Source of the DNA: Lota lota
Taxonomy: Eukaryota > Chordata > Actinopteri > Gadiformes > Lotidae
Assembly (NCBI GenBank): GCA_026745465.1
Contig: JACYXH010000212.1
Coordinates: 421,001-485,000 of the forward strand
DNA: 64,000 nucleotides
Reading direction: 5' to 3'
Both the position numbers and the translations under genes were made by a program. The first letter of the stretch is position 1. The number at the start of each line of letters is the position of its first letter. The notes under the pieces were generated by a model. That model was given only the letters and a program-made list of their open reading frames with translations. It was not told the DNA's origin and ran no database searches. Shown piece after piece: positions 1 to 11,800 of the stretch.

Positions 1-1
1 G

Positions 2-1285
2 AGCTTTACCTTTCAGAGTGTGACTTTTAAAAACGTCAATGTCCTACCCATGAGCGTGGAGTCATACTTCACCGCAAGGTCTTTACCAGTGGTTGCATTG
101 GCAAAAGATCTCAAGGGCACACTTTCCGAAATCCCTTTGGTGCACACAAAGAAACTGCTTTTCAGAAAGAGGTCAATCTACGTAGTGGCAGGTGGTCTGT
201 CTGGGCTGGGCTTGGAAACTGTCAAGTTCATCTCTCAGAGAGGTGGAGGCTATGTTGTAATATTATCACGGAGCAAACCTACATCAGAAGTACAGGAAGA
301 TCTCAACACCCTAGAGAAACAATGTGGCTCGTGCATCACCACCATGGAGTGTGACGTGTCTATTTCTGAGCATGTGAAAAGGGCTATTGGGGCAATCGGA
401 CAAAGGTTTCCAGGCTGTCCAATTAGAGGAGTGTTTCACAGTGCAGTTGTCTTACATGATGGGTTGATTGAGACCCTGAACAGATCCCTCTATGAAAAGG
501 TTCTGAAACCCAAAGTGAACGGTGCTTTGAATCTGCACCACGCTACGCTTCACTGCCAGTTGGACTACTTTGTGTGCTACTCCTCCATCTCGTCTTTTCT
601 GGGAAATGCATCGCAAACAAACTATGCGGCTGCCAACACCTTCCTAGACACATTCTGCCAATACAGACGGAAGCAAGGCCTCCCTGGTCAGTCAATCAAC
701 TGGGGCGCGATGAACCTTGGACTGCTTCTTAACAAGGAACACTTTCAAAGATTCTTGGAGGCAAAGGGGATGATGGTGTTGGAGGTGCCTGAGGTGCACA
801 AAAGTTTGGAGCAGTGCCTGATCCTGAACAGACCTCAACAAGCTGTATGCAGGTTTCACTTCAAAAATATCAGGTATAATATCCTCTCGCAGAATGTTGC
901 TTTGACAATGCGCATGTCCGCACTTGTAGAAGAGGCTTTTCAAAAATCTAAAGTCGAGGAATCCCAGTCAAACCAAAAAGGCCCAGTCTCTCCAAAAGAA
1001 TATGTAAAATCTCTAATCAGCGAGACTATCGGCATCGACCAGAGCGATTTGACAGATGAACTTTCTCTCTCATCTTTGGGCATTGACTCAATGCAGGCTA
1101 TGACTTTGCAAAATCTAATCTTTCAGGAGAGAGGTGTAAATGTGCCCCTTGTCAAACTGTTGGACCCCAATTCTACACTTTCAACAGTGGCAGATATCCT
1201 AAACGAGGAGGAGACAGGTCAAACATTAAGCGATGACGGTTCACCTCGTATTGATGACATAGACGATGGCTCCACAAAATTCTAA
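2..1285 (+). CDS. Animal type I polyketide synthase, 3' end (KR-ACP), copy 1
   Basis: This is the C-terminal part of a large iterative polyketide synthase; the reading frame is open to the left edge, so the 5' portion lies outside the window. Two domains are visible. The ketoreductase has a Rossmann NADPH motif ([14 protein letters not shown]) and the catalytic Ser/Tyr/Asn set ([11 protein letters not shown]...NYAAAN). The acyl-carrier domain has the phosphopantetheine serine in [12 protein letters not shown]. The protein stops about 60 residues after that serine with no thioesterase. The family is the animal FAS-like PKS retained in fish, linked in zebrafish, medaka and sea urchin to mineral seeding and in birds to pigment. 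By eye it is about 70% identical over KR-ACP to the minus-strand paralogue at 5807-13512, which faces it tail-to-tail. The GTG at 20 is not a start: the homologous segment continues upstream. Confidence 0.9.
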   Translation, partial: SFTFQSVTFKNVNVLPMSVESYFTARSLPVVALAKDLKGTLSEIPLVHTKKLLFRKRSIYVVAGGLSGLGLETVKFISQRGGGYVVILSRSKPTSEVQEDLNTLEKQCGSCITTMECDVSISEHVKRAIGAIGQRFPGCPIRGVFHSAVVLHDGLIETLNRSLYEKVLKPKVNGALNLHHATLHCQLDYFVCYSSISSFLGNASQTNYAAANTFLDTFCQYRRKQGLPGQSINWGAMNLGLLLNKEHFQRFLEAKGMMVLEVPEVHKSLEQCLILNRPQQAVCRFHFKNIRYNILSQNVALTMRMSALVEEAFQKSKVEESQSNQKGPVSPKEYVKSLISETIGIDQSDLTDELSLSSLGIDSMQAMTLQNLIFQERGVNVPLVKLLDPNSTLSTVADILNEEETGQTLSDDGSPRIDDIDDGSTKF

Positions 1286-1960
1286 ATAAGTTAATTGTAG
1301 ATAGTGCAGAGGTGTAAAACAAGTTAATCTTACTACTATTACTTTACTACATATTTTGTATCTCAGTACTAGAGAAATTAAGAATGTTTTCAGGATATTT
1401 ATGTATTCCATTTTGAATTTATTCTTATTTTATTTTATATTATTATAGAAATTTCATTTCATTTTCTTGACTCTAAGACAAGTGTTATTTTGTAATGTCT
1501 CCTTTGGCGTTTTATCTGAGAAATTAATACAAATGCTACAGGTACTGATCTCACTCTTACTTGTAACAACATTTTCAAATGTTGCCCAAATTCACCCTGA
1601 GTTCTGCTGCTGATGACATGGTTATTGTCAGAAATGATTTGTCACTGTTGACTGTTGACTTACAAATGTTCAACAATACAGCCAGGAAAATGTGTACAGT
1701 ATTTTGCATAGCGATTGTTCTAATTATTTATTTTTTTAAATCACAGTCTTAAGGCCAGAGTTGAAAATGTTCTATTGTAATTGTGTTTAAACTGTATTGG
1801 ATTTAATTTAAAGATGAGTAAACTGCTAAACATAATTTATTCCATTATGCCATGTCGGCTGTTTGCAAATATTAATCAAGTAAACATTCATTTATATTTT
1901 AATTTAATTGTTGGATACATTTATTAAAGCTTATTTGACAGATGCTCTGTATATTAATTT
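1286..1960 (+). other. 3' UTR of PKS copy 1
   Basis: AT-rich sequence without coding potential follows the TAA of PKS copy 1. A variant polyadenylation hexamer ATTAAA occurs at 1923-1928 and is the best candidate end of the transcript. The extent is inferred. Confidence 0.45.
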
Positions 1961-2608
1961 CATGTTCCTGTTTGCCGGTTATTTATCGCTGCACTATTTT
2001 TGAATAGAGCTCGCAGTCTGGAGAGAAGACAACCCTATTATCCCGGTAGGTGTGAATTGAGCATGAGTGATGTGAACCTTCAGCTGACATTCAGTACCTC
2101 TGACACTAAACTCTAAACTACCAATTTTCTGGTTAATTAGTCTGGAAAGAAACAACCTTGACTGACCACTGCCATGCAATCAGTGCCATCAATATTTCTT
2201 CTTAATCAGATTTATGATGTTGGCAAAATATCAAAGTCAATCACACCTTAGGTGTTCTTTTTTTATTGCAGACATGGTTAACGTCAACATATGATAAAAT
2301 TTATAATAATTATGATCAGAGTAGAAAACAAGCTCTGGTCTGAGAAAAGATGTAATCATTATATTATTATTGTTAGAGCAAAACAAGCTCTCTAGTCTGT
2401 GTCAAATTAGTATAATGGTCTCTGTAGCAAACGACCATGCTACACGCCACCTAGGTGGCTTTTCCCACTCCACCTAGGTGACTTTCCTCGGGCTCCTCCA
2501 AACGAATGGACACAGGGTGGTGATGTTGAAAGATCGGTTTATTATAAAGGTTGCGTAGAATGAGGCATGACGATGTTGCTCCATGCTGCCATGTAGGAGC
2601 GCTCTCCC

Positions 2609-2757
2609 TGAGTGTGTGCGGTGATGGCTGGTTTAACCTGTGCACATTGATTGCTCAATGTGCAACAGGTGTGCAGCCTCACCCAGCTCCAGACTCCAAT
2701 CAGTCTGACTCGGGCCAGGTGAGGCTGCTTAAACCAGCCATCAATCACACACACTCC
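2609..2757. repeat. Dispersed inverted-repeat element, copy 1
   Basis: The ends are inverted copies of each other: GATGGCTGGTTTAA near 2623-2636 and TTAAACCAGCCATC near 2729-2742, each flanked by GTGTGTG/CACACAC-type sequence. The right half (about 2678-2757) reappears in reverse orientation at 19547-19625 inside yme1l1, with only a few differences. This looks like a small non-autonomous DNA element; the family is not identified. Confidence 0.5.
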
Positions 2758-4743
2758 CACAGTCTCCATGGTGCTTTTTTTAAACTGGGGTTAAAGCAGC
2801 TTAAAAGTAAGCTGTTTGAATACATTTGTTTATGCGGGCCAATGTAGTTCCCACAATACTTTATAGACAGTCTATAGTCATGGGTTTTGTATATAGGCCT
2901 ATTAGGCCTACGTAGCCTATTGTCTTCAGTGGATAAAATATAAAAGAAATCCCAAACCATAAAAAACATAGTCATAAAGCCTTATAGTTTGGAACGTTAA
3001 TTGGGGAACAGGATTTTCCCGTCCCCTGCAAAATGCCACACAGGCCTGGAAAAGCTGTTCTCTAGTGGAGTTCAGCAGCTCGGCCGTTTCGTGGGAAAGC
3101 CGCCTTGATCCTTTTTCACTACGCTGCTTTTCATCCCGATTATCCTTGGCTCTTGATTTTATTTTCTCAAGGATCGAGAAGCGAGTGAAATTGAAAACCC
3201 ATTCAGGCCTTCGAACGGCAAAATTGGAGCGGCAGTTCGTCTGGGAGAACTTTCCTCTAAATAATTTAGACTGCTCCAACCAGAGACGGAGAAAAATGTA
3301 AGATTTTATTTCTGGATTCTCACACATATTTGTCGGCTTATCCATTGGTTGAGTTGAACTGGACTCCACTTGGCTTCAAAGCCATAATACTGTTTCACTT
3401 TCTGCAAGAAGGAAACTCTACAACATATTTATGGCTCAACGAATACCTCAATGTGTTTACTGTCTAATCGAACACTGAACTCTGTCAAGGTAAATCACAT
3501 TTAACCATAAAGTCTGTCATATATCGTTGTGCTTGCTTGTTGATTTTGAGTCAAAGTCATTCATTTTTCCAAAACATTTTGCGTATCTCTACACCATCAT
3601 TTATTCTTAGACAAATTAGGCCTATAATAATATAAATCACAAAATGTGTTTAACCTGTAGGCCTAGGCTTTTATCATTGGCCTACCAAAGTCAGCCTTGA
3701 TCATCAACCAATCAAATTACCACAATCAGAGAGAGCGAGGGAGAGACAGAGTGTGGGAGAGAGCAAGGGAGGGATAGAGAGAAAGCGGTGGAGAGAGAGG
3801 GGTAGAGACAGAGTGAATGGGTGAAAGTGAGAGAGGGGGGGGTTAGGGGGGTAAGGTGATGACAGAAGTGCATGCACCACGGAGCATGTCTAATAATGGA
3901 TGAAAGGCTCTTTGCATTTCAATCTAAAGCCTAAGTAATGTGCTTCCAGCATCCCACTATAGGCTAAAGTGATATAGACCTACATGGTATCTTTAACAGG
4001 CATCGTCTGTTCAATATAATAGCGACTTGACTCAGCTCGCGAACAACAAGCGCTCAATTGAAAGAGCTCTTGACCTTCTGACAATCAGATAGTTTAAATG
4101 TAAGGTTTGAATAGAACAATAGACATACCCTTATGCAATACAGTCTTATACACAGAAATAGTGAGTTTAGCTGAAGTTAATCAACTCAATGAAAGGCCTA
4201 CACTCATTGCAACAATTTATGGGGGGGGGGGAGAGACAGTGGGGACATGTTCCCTCCACATTTTGAAATGGTACATTTGGTACAATGGTACAAGCAGGGT
4301 TAGACACTTAAGGAGGTTACCATTTGTGCCAACAAAGCACATTCAGTCGTTTTTTTATCATTATCTTGGCTACTCACTATATTGCATGTCATTGAACATA
4401 TATTTTTAACATGGTGTCTTTCACATCAATACCATTCAAAATTATTCTGTCAAAATAATTTTGACCAAAACCATTTTGTTTTGGTCCATGCAATGATACG
4501 GCAATATTCAATCATTGTTATGCTGTAGTTTATAGCCAAGTCAATGAAATGTTCACATCTTCTAATCAGGAGAGGCAAGAGAGAGAGAGAAAGAGAGAGA
4601 GAGAGAGTCAAAAAGAGGGAGAGAGAGAGAGACATCAGGAGGGGAGAGAGACATTGAGGGAGAAAGAGAGATGAAAAGACCATATACAACTTTATAAAAG
4701 GCAATCTTACTTGTGAATCACTTCGGACCAACTCCTGCCATTA

Positions 4744-4744
<1 letters not shown>

Positions 4745-4789
<45 letters not shown>

Positions 4790-4792
4790 ACC
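4745..4792. repeat. poly(C) tract followed by (CA)n
   Basis: About 31 consecutive C residues run directly into a short CA repeat. Such tracts are prone to length error in assemblies. Confidence 0.9.
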
Positions 4793-4863
4793 TGTTGCAC
4801 TTAATTTGCAACACTGCCCGCACTCTACAGTCCATGCACTGATTTGACTAACTTTCTCTCCAG

Positions 4864-4988
4864 GTGACCCACTTCACATCCCTGTCCTGACATTTGGAGT
4901 TTGAGGCCAACACTAATGATGTCATCCCATCCCTGTACTCCGTCACGTATGTCATCGCAATTCTGTTCTCCATTCTGCCTTGTATGAG
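4864..4988 (+). pseudogene. Lone exon resembling a patched-domain (PTCHD3-like) gene
   Basis: A pyrimidine tract plus CAG acceptor (ending 4863) and a consensus donor (ATGAG/GTAAGT at 4988/4989) bracket 125 nt. One frame reads VTHFTSLS, a TGA, then HLEFEANTNDVIPSLYSVTY followed by a hydrophobic VIAILFSILPCMR. This matches, from memory of the family, the start of the sterol-sensing membrane segment in patched-domain proteins such as PTCHD3, a gene adjacent to ACBD5/MASTL in mammals. The stop sits where an arginine codon is plausible (CGA to TGA). No neighbouring exons were found on either side, so it is probably a relic of a lost gene. Family identity is inferred, not searched. Confidence 0.45.
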
Positions 4989-5449
4989 GTAAGTATGACT
5001 CATAATTGTAATAATAGCCTCAATTTATTCATTTTAATGTGTTGCGAAAGAACATCAGTAAACATATGCTATCTATATTTATAGAAATGGATTCCTATTT
5101 TAAAATGGTTAGACAAGAAAATACAACAAACACAATAGTAATATTTTTTTGTTCTATTTTATGGAAAGGGTATGATCATGGCTGTGTGATTACATAGCAC
5201 CCAAACGTTAGCATAATAGCACAACATCTTAATAACAAGTGGGCCAGAATCATATTTAATAGGATTTCTGAGCCACGCTGATGTTTCAGTACATGTCTTC
5301 AAGCTCTCTACACAACACTAGAATTACTGTAGCTTACCAAAAGAATGTTTCCACAAAACACCTATCTGATTAGTATACAAAGCAATACAATATACAGGCC
5401 TTTTATCAAACATTTAAATCATAACACAATACATAATACAAATCAGTAC
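4989..5449. other. Intergenic, nothing recognised
   Basis: AT-rich sequence with no reading frame, repeat or signal that I can support. Confidence 0.4.
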
Positions 5450-5806
5450 AAATAATCAATAACTGCTCTTTATTCAAAAGGTTGGTGTGTATGTAGTAGG
5501 TTCATGGTTTGCATTGGTTTGAATACTACTGTAAATTATATTACAAGTTACATATTAAAAACATATTGGGTTCAGTGAGTTAAAGAACCGTCACTTGGTA
5601 ATGCAGAATAGTGTAATGGTTAGGGTGTTTCATTCCAAGTCAATGGGTTCTAGGTTTGATTGCAAATGTCCAGTCTACCAGTAGTCATCCCTAAGCCAGA
5701 AACTAACACCTACCTGCTTCTTAATGACATGTATGTCAAATATTTCACTGTAAGTCGCTTAGGATAAGCACTTTGGATTAGTTAGTACTCACTTGAAACC
5801 TCTTTC
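5450..5806 (-). other. 3' UTR of PKS copy 2
   Basis: The first AATAAA on the minus strand downstream of the stop lies at 5469-5474, giving a UTR of roughly 350 nt. It contains a SINE (about 5608-5780) in antisense orientation, so that repeat would be transcribed with the mRNA. Confidence 0.5.
5608..5780 (+). mobile_element. tRNA-derived SINE, L2-type tail
   Basis: The copy has the family layout: a tRNA-like head (GTGTAATGGTTAGGGTGTTT, then GGTTCTAGGTTTGAT as B box), a middle with CTTAATGACATGTATG, and a tail TTCACTGTAAGTCGCTTAGG. Parallel copies lie at 12031, 13000, 39040 and elsewhere. Confidence 0.7.
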
Positions 5807-8800
5807 CTATGTACCGTTACTCAAAATGGTTATCAGTGTAGTGAGTGTGCTGTTGGGATCCAGTATTCTCACCAGAGGAACGGTCACACCTGTATCTTGG
5901 AACAGCTGGTTCTGCAGAGTCATGGCCAACATGGAGTCAATGCCCAGAGAACTCAGAGTCACATCATCGTCCAACTCATCCATGAGAACATTGCTAATCT
6001 TGGTCAGCATGGTCCTCAAATTCTTGTGTAACAAAGACAAAGGTTGAAGCCTTGGCTCGATGGACAGGTCGTCGGTCGGTTCAAACTCCAACAGAGCCGA
6101 CAGGCGTTCTCTCAGGGAAGAGTTCTGGGAGAGAACATGTCTTCTTAGAGTGCTGAAGTTGAACTTGCAGACAACCTGCTGGGGGTTGTTAATCTGGAGA
6201 CACTTCTCCAGAGATTTGTGAACCTCCATGACATCCATAATTCTAATCCCCTTGGTCTCCAGGAACCGTTGGAAGTGGTCTTTGTTCAAGAGGAGTCCCA
6301 GGTTCAAGGGTCCCCAGTTGATGGACTGCCCGGCCAGTCCCAGGTTTCTCCGATAATGACAAAACATGTCCAGGAAGGAATTCGCAGCAGAGTAGTTACA
6401 CTGCGAGGCGTTGCCGATGAAGGAAGATATGGAGGAGTAACACACAAAGTAGTCAAGTTTGTTATGTAGTGTAGCATAGTGAAGGTTGAGGACTCCATTC
6501 ACTTTTGGCCTGAACACTTTTTGAAAGAGAGATCGGTTAAGGTTTTCAATCAGAGCATCGTGCAGAACAGCTGCACTGTGGAATACTCCTTTGATTGGCC
6601 ATGCGGGGAAACTCTGGACAATAGTTGTAATAGCTTCCTCTACCTGCGTAGAAAGAGAAACATCACATTGGATGCTCATTACAGTCACACCGCATCTCTT
6701 CTGGAGAGTTTCCATTTCTGTTTGCATTTCGGTGGAGATGTTTCTTCTGGATAGAGTTACGATACAACCTCCGCCGTGATGGGCGATGAACTTGACAGTC
6801 TCCAGTCCCAAGCCTGAGAGTCCTCCGGTGACGATGTAGCTGCAGTTTTTCTTAAAGAGAGGCTCTGGTTTTGTAAGAAAAGGAATATCAGACAAGGGAC
6901 ATTCCTGTGACATTGGTCCACCATGTTCTAAAGCCACCTGCTGAATGGTGCCAGTCATGAAGTAGGACTCAACATTTACACAGGTCTGACTATCTTGTGT
7001 GCCTGATAGCTGAAATGTGGTCCTTTTAAGATCCATGTTATTCAAGCCTAGAGAGAGTAGCCAGCGAAATATCTTCCTTTTCTGTGTTTTGAGATTGGAC
7101 CGCTGCAACACATGGGAAACATTTAGTTTGTGCACATGAGTGTCTTCACTTTCCCATGAGAAGATGTTTGCTAAGGCTGAAGACATTTGATCATTACACA
7201 CAAAAATCATATGGCTCTCCAAATCCAAATGACTAATTCCACACCAAGACTGGTTATAAGGTGGCAGGAAAACAAATGCATCGCAGCGATCGCTATTCAG
7301 CAGTTCACTTGTGAACTGTGGCCTACAGATGACGCGCCACCCCGCCTTGTTAGCTGTCCAAACCAAAACCTCCAGCAAACAAGAGGCTGGCTTGGAGGAG
7401 ATGATGGCCAACCTCGTCTGGTGTTTACCACGAGGTACAACTCTATTCAAGACCTCCCAGGCCAGCACAAAGTACGACAAGCAGGGTGTCTCCCTCAGGA
7501 ATCCGAGTGTATCCATGTCATAGCACGCTGCTTCGGGTATGACTACCTTGGACGTGGCGCCCACCGGATAGCAACATGCTACGTGGTCTCCCACCTTCAG
7601 CTTGTCTACCCGACTCCCTGTAGCAGTCACAATGCCATTGAAATCCAAAGCAAGAAGCGCATGATTCTGGGAGGTGTGCTTGTTCCAATACATTGTCTCG
7701 CCAAAGTCTAGATGAAAAGTGCTTACAGGGAAGTAATCACATGAATGTGTGCATACTTTGGTGAGCTGGACCTCCACTGACCTTTCTTGGATTGGATTTG
7801 TTGGAGCCTCAGTGGGCATAGGCAGACAAGTTTATCATTTGATAAGGATCAGCTGTCATCAGGACAAAGTCCCTTGGAGGTACAGCGCATGTGAACGCGG
7901 CATCATTTATGGGAGTTCTTGCTATTCTTGTATATGAAGCATGGCCCTGGCAGATCATGACCTCCTGGTGTCTGCACGTGTTTATGACGTGCGCAAGAGT
8001 TTGAATGTCTTCACCGGTCAGAGACGCCAGGTCAACCAGCTGGAAGGAGAGCTCTGTGACCTCAGCTGCACACGCTCGCAACATGCCAGAGAGTACAAAG
8101 CCGGGACTGATGTGGTCTACGGTCCTCTCTGCGGCTCTATAGGTTATGACCCGGACTGTGCAAGGGTGTTTTCTTTCTTTGAAGGCAAGAACCACCTCTC
8201 GGAACAACTCACAGCAGCCTACCAAGGAGGACGATACATTCTCAGGGGAAAGATGACTGACGTTCTGAGCTCCACATATAAATAAAACCTCCTCTAAATC
8301 GACATCAGTGTTCTGTGAGCAAAGAACAAGGTCCTGAAGCTTCTTTGATAACCACTGCTCTTTGTTGGTAATGAAGGTAGATTTGGGATGTAGATATGGA
8401 CTTAGAGCTTTAGCAACCCCTAGCTGGTCTTCAAATACCAGAGCCTTCTTTTGACGGTTCAAGTCTAGCTCTTCGGTAGTCGAGATTATTTTGTTTTGGA
8501 AGAACAAGGTCTCCACAACATTGGCGCCATCGCTCAAAAATGAAATCCTCACGTCTTTAAGTTCCACCAGCACTGCCCCGTCTTTACTTGCAAAGCAACC
8601 GCATACTTCCATGAAGTCTTGGGTCTCTTGAGTGGCTCTTAAGTAGATGAGCATTTCCTGCTGAAGTGGCGCTGATATGGCTATGCAACCTACAGCCGAG
8701 GGGAATCCCTGCCTGGGAGATTCCCCTTTGGTTGCTACTACTGCCGTCATTTGGAGGAAATAGTCCAACACCACCGGATGGAGGAAGAACTGCTGGAGCT

Positions 8801-11800
8801 GCGTCACAATCTCATCAGGAACCCAAACAGCTGTCACTGCTTCCTTGGACTGGTTTCCGAAATGCACTTCTTCGAGCTGTCTAAACACAAAACCATACTC
8901 AAACCCGGCTTGAGAAAGAAGTGAGTAGATCTCTTCTCTGTCGATGACTGATTTACACCTTTGCCGAATGACTCCAGGGTTAATGGTTTGTTCTTCTAGC
9001 AGCAGCTGGCCGGATGTCCTGCGATATGTTCCTGATGCATGTGTTGCTGAAGAAGACACTATACGAAACGTTCCCTCATTCTCCCCATGCTCCAGAGTTA
9101 CTTGGATTGGATGCGAGTTGGAGCCTAGTGCGAGTAGATTGTTAAAAGATAGACCCACAAGAAGTTTGCTAGTTGGTGTCTTTGCCTTGCTCAGACTTGC
9201 CATTATTGAAGCAAAAGCGAGCTCAACATATAGTGATCCTGGTGCGATGGCAACACCATTGTTCTTATGTTGCCAAAGATAAGGTGAAGTCTCCGAGGAG
9301 ATGTTGAACTTGTACTCTTTGTTATCCCCTTGGAGTGTTTTGGATACAAGGAGATGGTGAGAAAAAATGGTTGATTCGTTTTCTTTTCTTCTGGCTTCAA
9401 ACTGCAACTCTTTCTTCGAGTTATCAAACTGGTATACTGGACACTCTGTGGGCAATGTCTCTCTACCAGTATAAAACTGATGCCAGTCGACATGAAGACC
9501 TAGTTTGAATAGTCTGGACACCGTGGACAACATGGACTCAGAAGCTCTCTGTGGCTGAACTGATGTAAGAACCATAGTGTCCTCTCCCAGAGTCTCCAGG
9601 ATGTTCCTTTGCAGAGCTCTGCGGGGTCCAATCTCCACAAAGACCAGATGCCTTCTCGCTTGTTGTGTGTTGCTGTTCAAAGCTTTTAGGGTTTGTTCAA
9701 ATAAAACAGGCTCCCTTATGTTCTTTCCCCAGTACCGGCCTGTGGTAAAATCTCCATTCGAACACTTGTCCCCAGTAACAGTTGAGTAAAGCTCACAGTC
9801 CATATCTCCTACAGCCAGAGGGTTGATGTTTTTCTCAATGTCATCTAGAATGGGGTCCATCATGTGACTATGGAATGCAGCTTGGACATCCAAGATATGG
9901 AGGAATGGTTTTGTGTCTGTTACCATGGTTTCCAGCCTCTTGTGGATGGCAATAATGGCATCTGCATTGCCCGACACAGTGCAGGACAGAGGACTGTTGA
10001 AAGCTGCAATACAAACCTTCCCAGAGAAGGCTGGGAGAATCTCCAAGACATTGGCAACAGCCAGATTACTGATAACCAGCATCTTGCCTCCGGTGACTCT
10101 GCTCTGGAGAGAGGATCGGTAGTGCACTACTTTCACAGCCTCCTCCAGAGTAAGGAGGCCTGAATAGTGAGCTGCAGCAACCTCTCCAACCGAGTGTCCA
10201 AGCACAACGTCAGCCTTGATACCCCAATGTTTCAGAAGACTAGCAATGCCAACTTGAACAGCAAAGAGCAGTGGCTGGATTGCATCAGGCTTTGTGAAAT
10301 CATCGTTGTCACTGTCATCTGTAATCTTTTGAACGATGCTGATGTTTTTGAAACTCTGGAAAAGTTTTTCAACTTCTTCGACCTTCTCTCTGAACTTCGG
10401 CTCCTCTTCCAAGAGCTGCTTGCACATGCCCCGGTATGTGACCCCATTACCACAAAACACAAACACCACTCGTGTGTCTGGCTTGGTGGAGTCAACCTTC
10501 TTGTTCAGTGCAGATGCAAGTTGTTGCTCTAAATCCAAGATTGAGGACACTAGGAAGATCTCCCTGTATTTGTGTTTATAATGACTTCTCCTGCATGCTG
10601 AGGTATACAATAGGGAATTAAGGTCAACTGAGCGATCTCTGGAAAGTCTCTGGGAAACATCAGCAATGGTCAGCATAAGTGATTTATCAGAGGCTGCAGA
10701 AATCACAAAGGGTTTTTTACATTGTCTATTTATGGACATTGGGATCCATGTTTGTCTGTAGTCTTTTACAATTGCATGAGCGTTGGTGCCTCCGAAACCA
10801 AAGCTATTGATCCCAGCTACTCTCACCGATGACCCATTAGACTCCCACCTCTCGGGCTCGGTGGGGATCTTAATGTTGAGCGCTGCTGCGTCCACACTGG
10901 CACTGTCCTCGGAGTAGAACACGGACGGGACGATGGTTTCATGCTTCATCATCAGGAGGACCTTGATGAGACCTGCTACTCCCGCGGCTGATTCTGTGTG
11001 TCCGATGTTGCTCTTTACTGAACCGATGCGGAGCGTCTCCGAGCCGGAAGGTTTGGCTTTTGCAATGGCATTGGAGATGCTCCCCGCCTCTGTCGGGTCT
11101 CCGGCCGGGGTCCCGGTGCCATGGGCCTCTATGTACTGGACCATCGCTAGGTCGGACTTGGAGTAGATCCTGCGCAGAAGATCCTCTTGTTGACTCATCG
11201 AGGGTTTAGTGATGGGAGTGACGGAGCGACCATCTTGGTTTACTGCAGTTTTGCTGATGATGCCCCAAATATTGTTGAAGTCTCTCAGAGCCTAGATAGA
11301 GAAAATCAACAGACAAAGCATTGAAAGAGTCAAATTTGTTTACTATTAGTATACTACTAGTATTTCAGCAGACACTTTCCTCCAAAGTGACTTACAGTGA
11401 ATTACTGTTACAGCGTAACAGTAAGAAATAGATACATACAAATAGTGCCCCTTTTAGACACAGTTGTTACTGCAAGAAGGCCACAGCCAGTGGGAAACAG
11501 TGGAAAGAAACAATCAGCAATGCTGCTGATGCTCCCAATGTGTTTCTTTAGCAAACACAAATTAACATAAATTATCAATTTTTGCAACAAGCCATATACT
11601 ACATTTACTGTACACTTAATAATATATTATAACATATATATATTATATATTATAGCATACATCATATATTATAATATTGTAGAATAAAATCCCATGTACC
11701 GCCTGCAGTAAGTACCACAGGTGAAAAACACTTCACAGGCACTACACATTATCCTGCCCCCATGTGGTGGGATCTATGTTTCTTTATAGTTCCTTAAACA

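Larger units (their letters stand above)
1961..4863. other. Intergenic between the two PKS genes (left part)
   Basis: No gene is recognised here. It contains the palindromic CCACCTAGGTGG motif (about 2449-2460, echoed near 2471-2482), an inverted-repeat element at about 2609-2757, a GC-richer stretch at 3040-3490 that ends in a donor-like CAAG/GTAAAT, GA-rich simple sequence (3727-3840, 4571-4635) and a run of about 31 C at 4745-4775 that passes into (CA)n. Reading frames at 2926-3369 (-) and 3065-3301 (+) match nothing I know. Confidence 0.5.
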
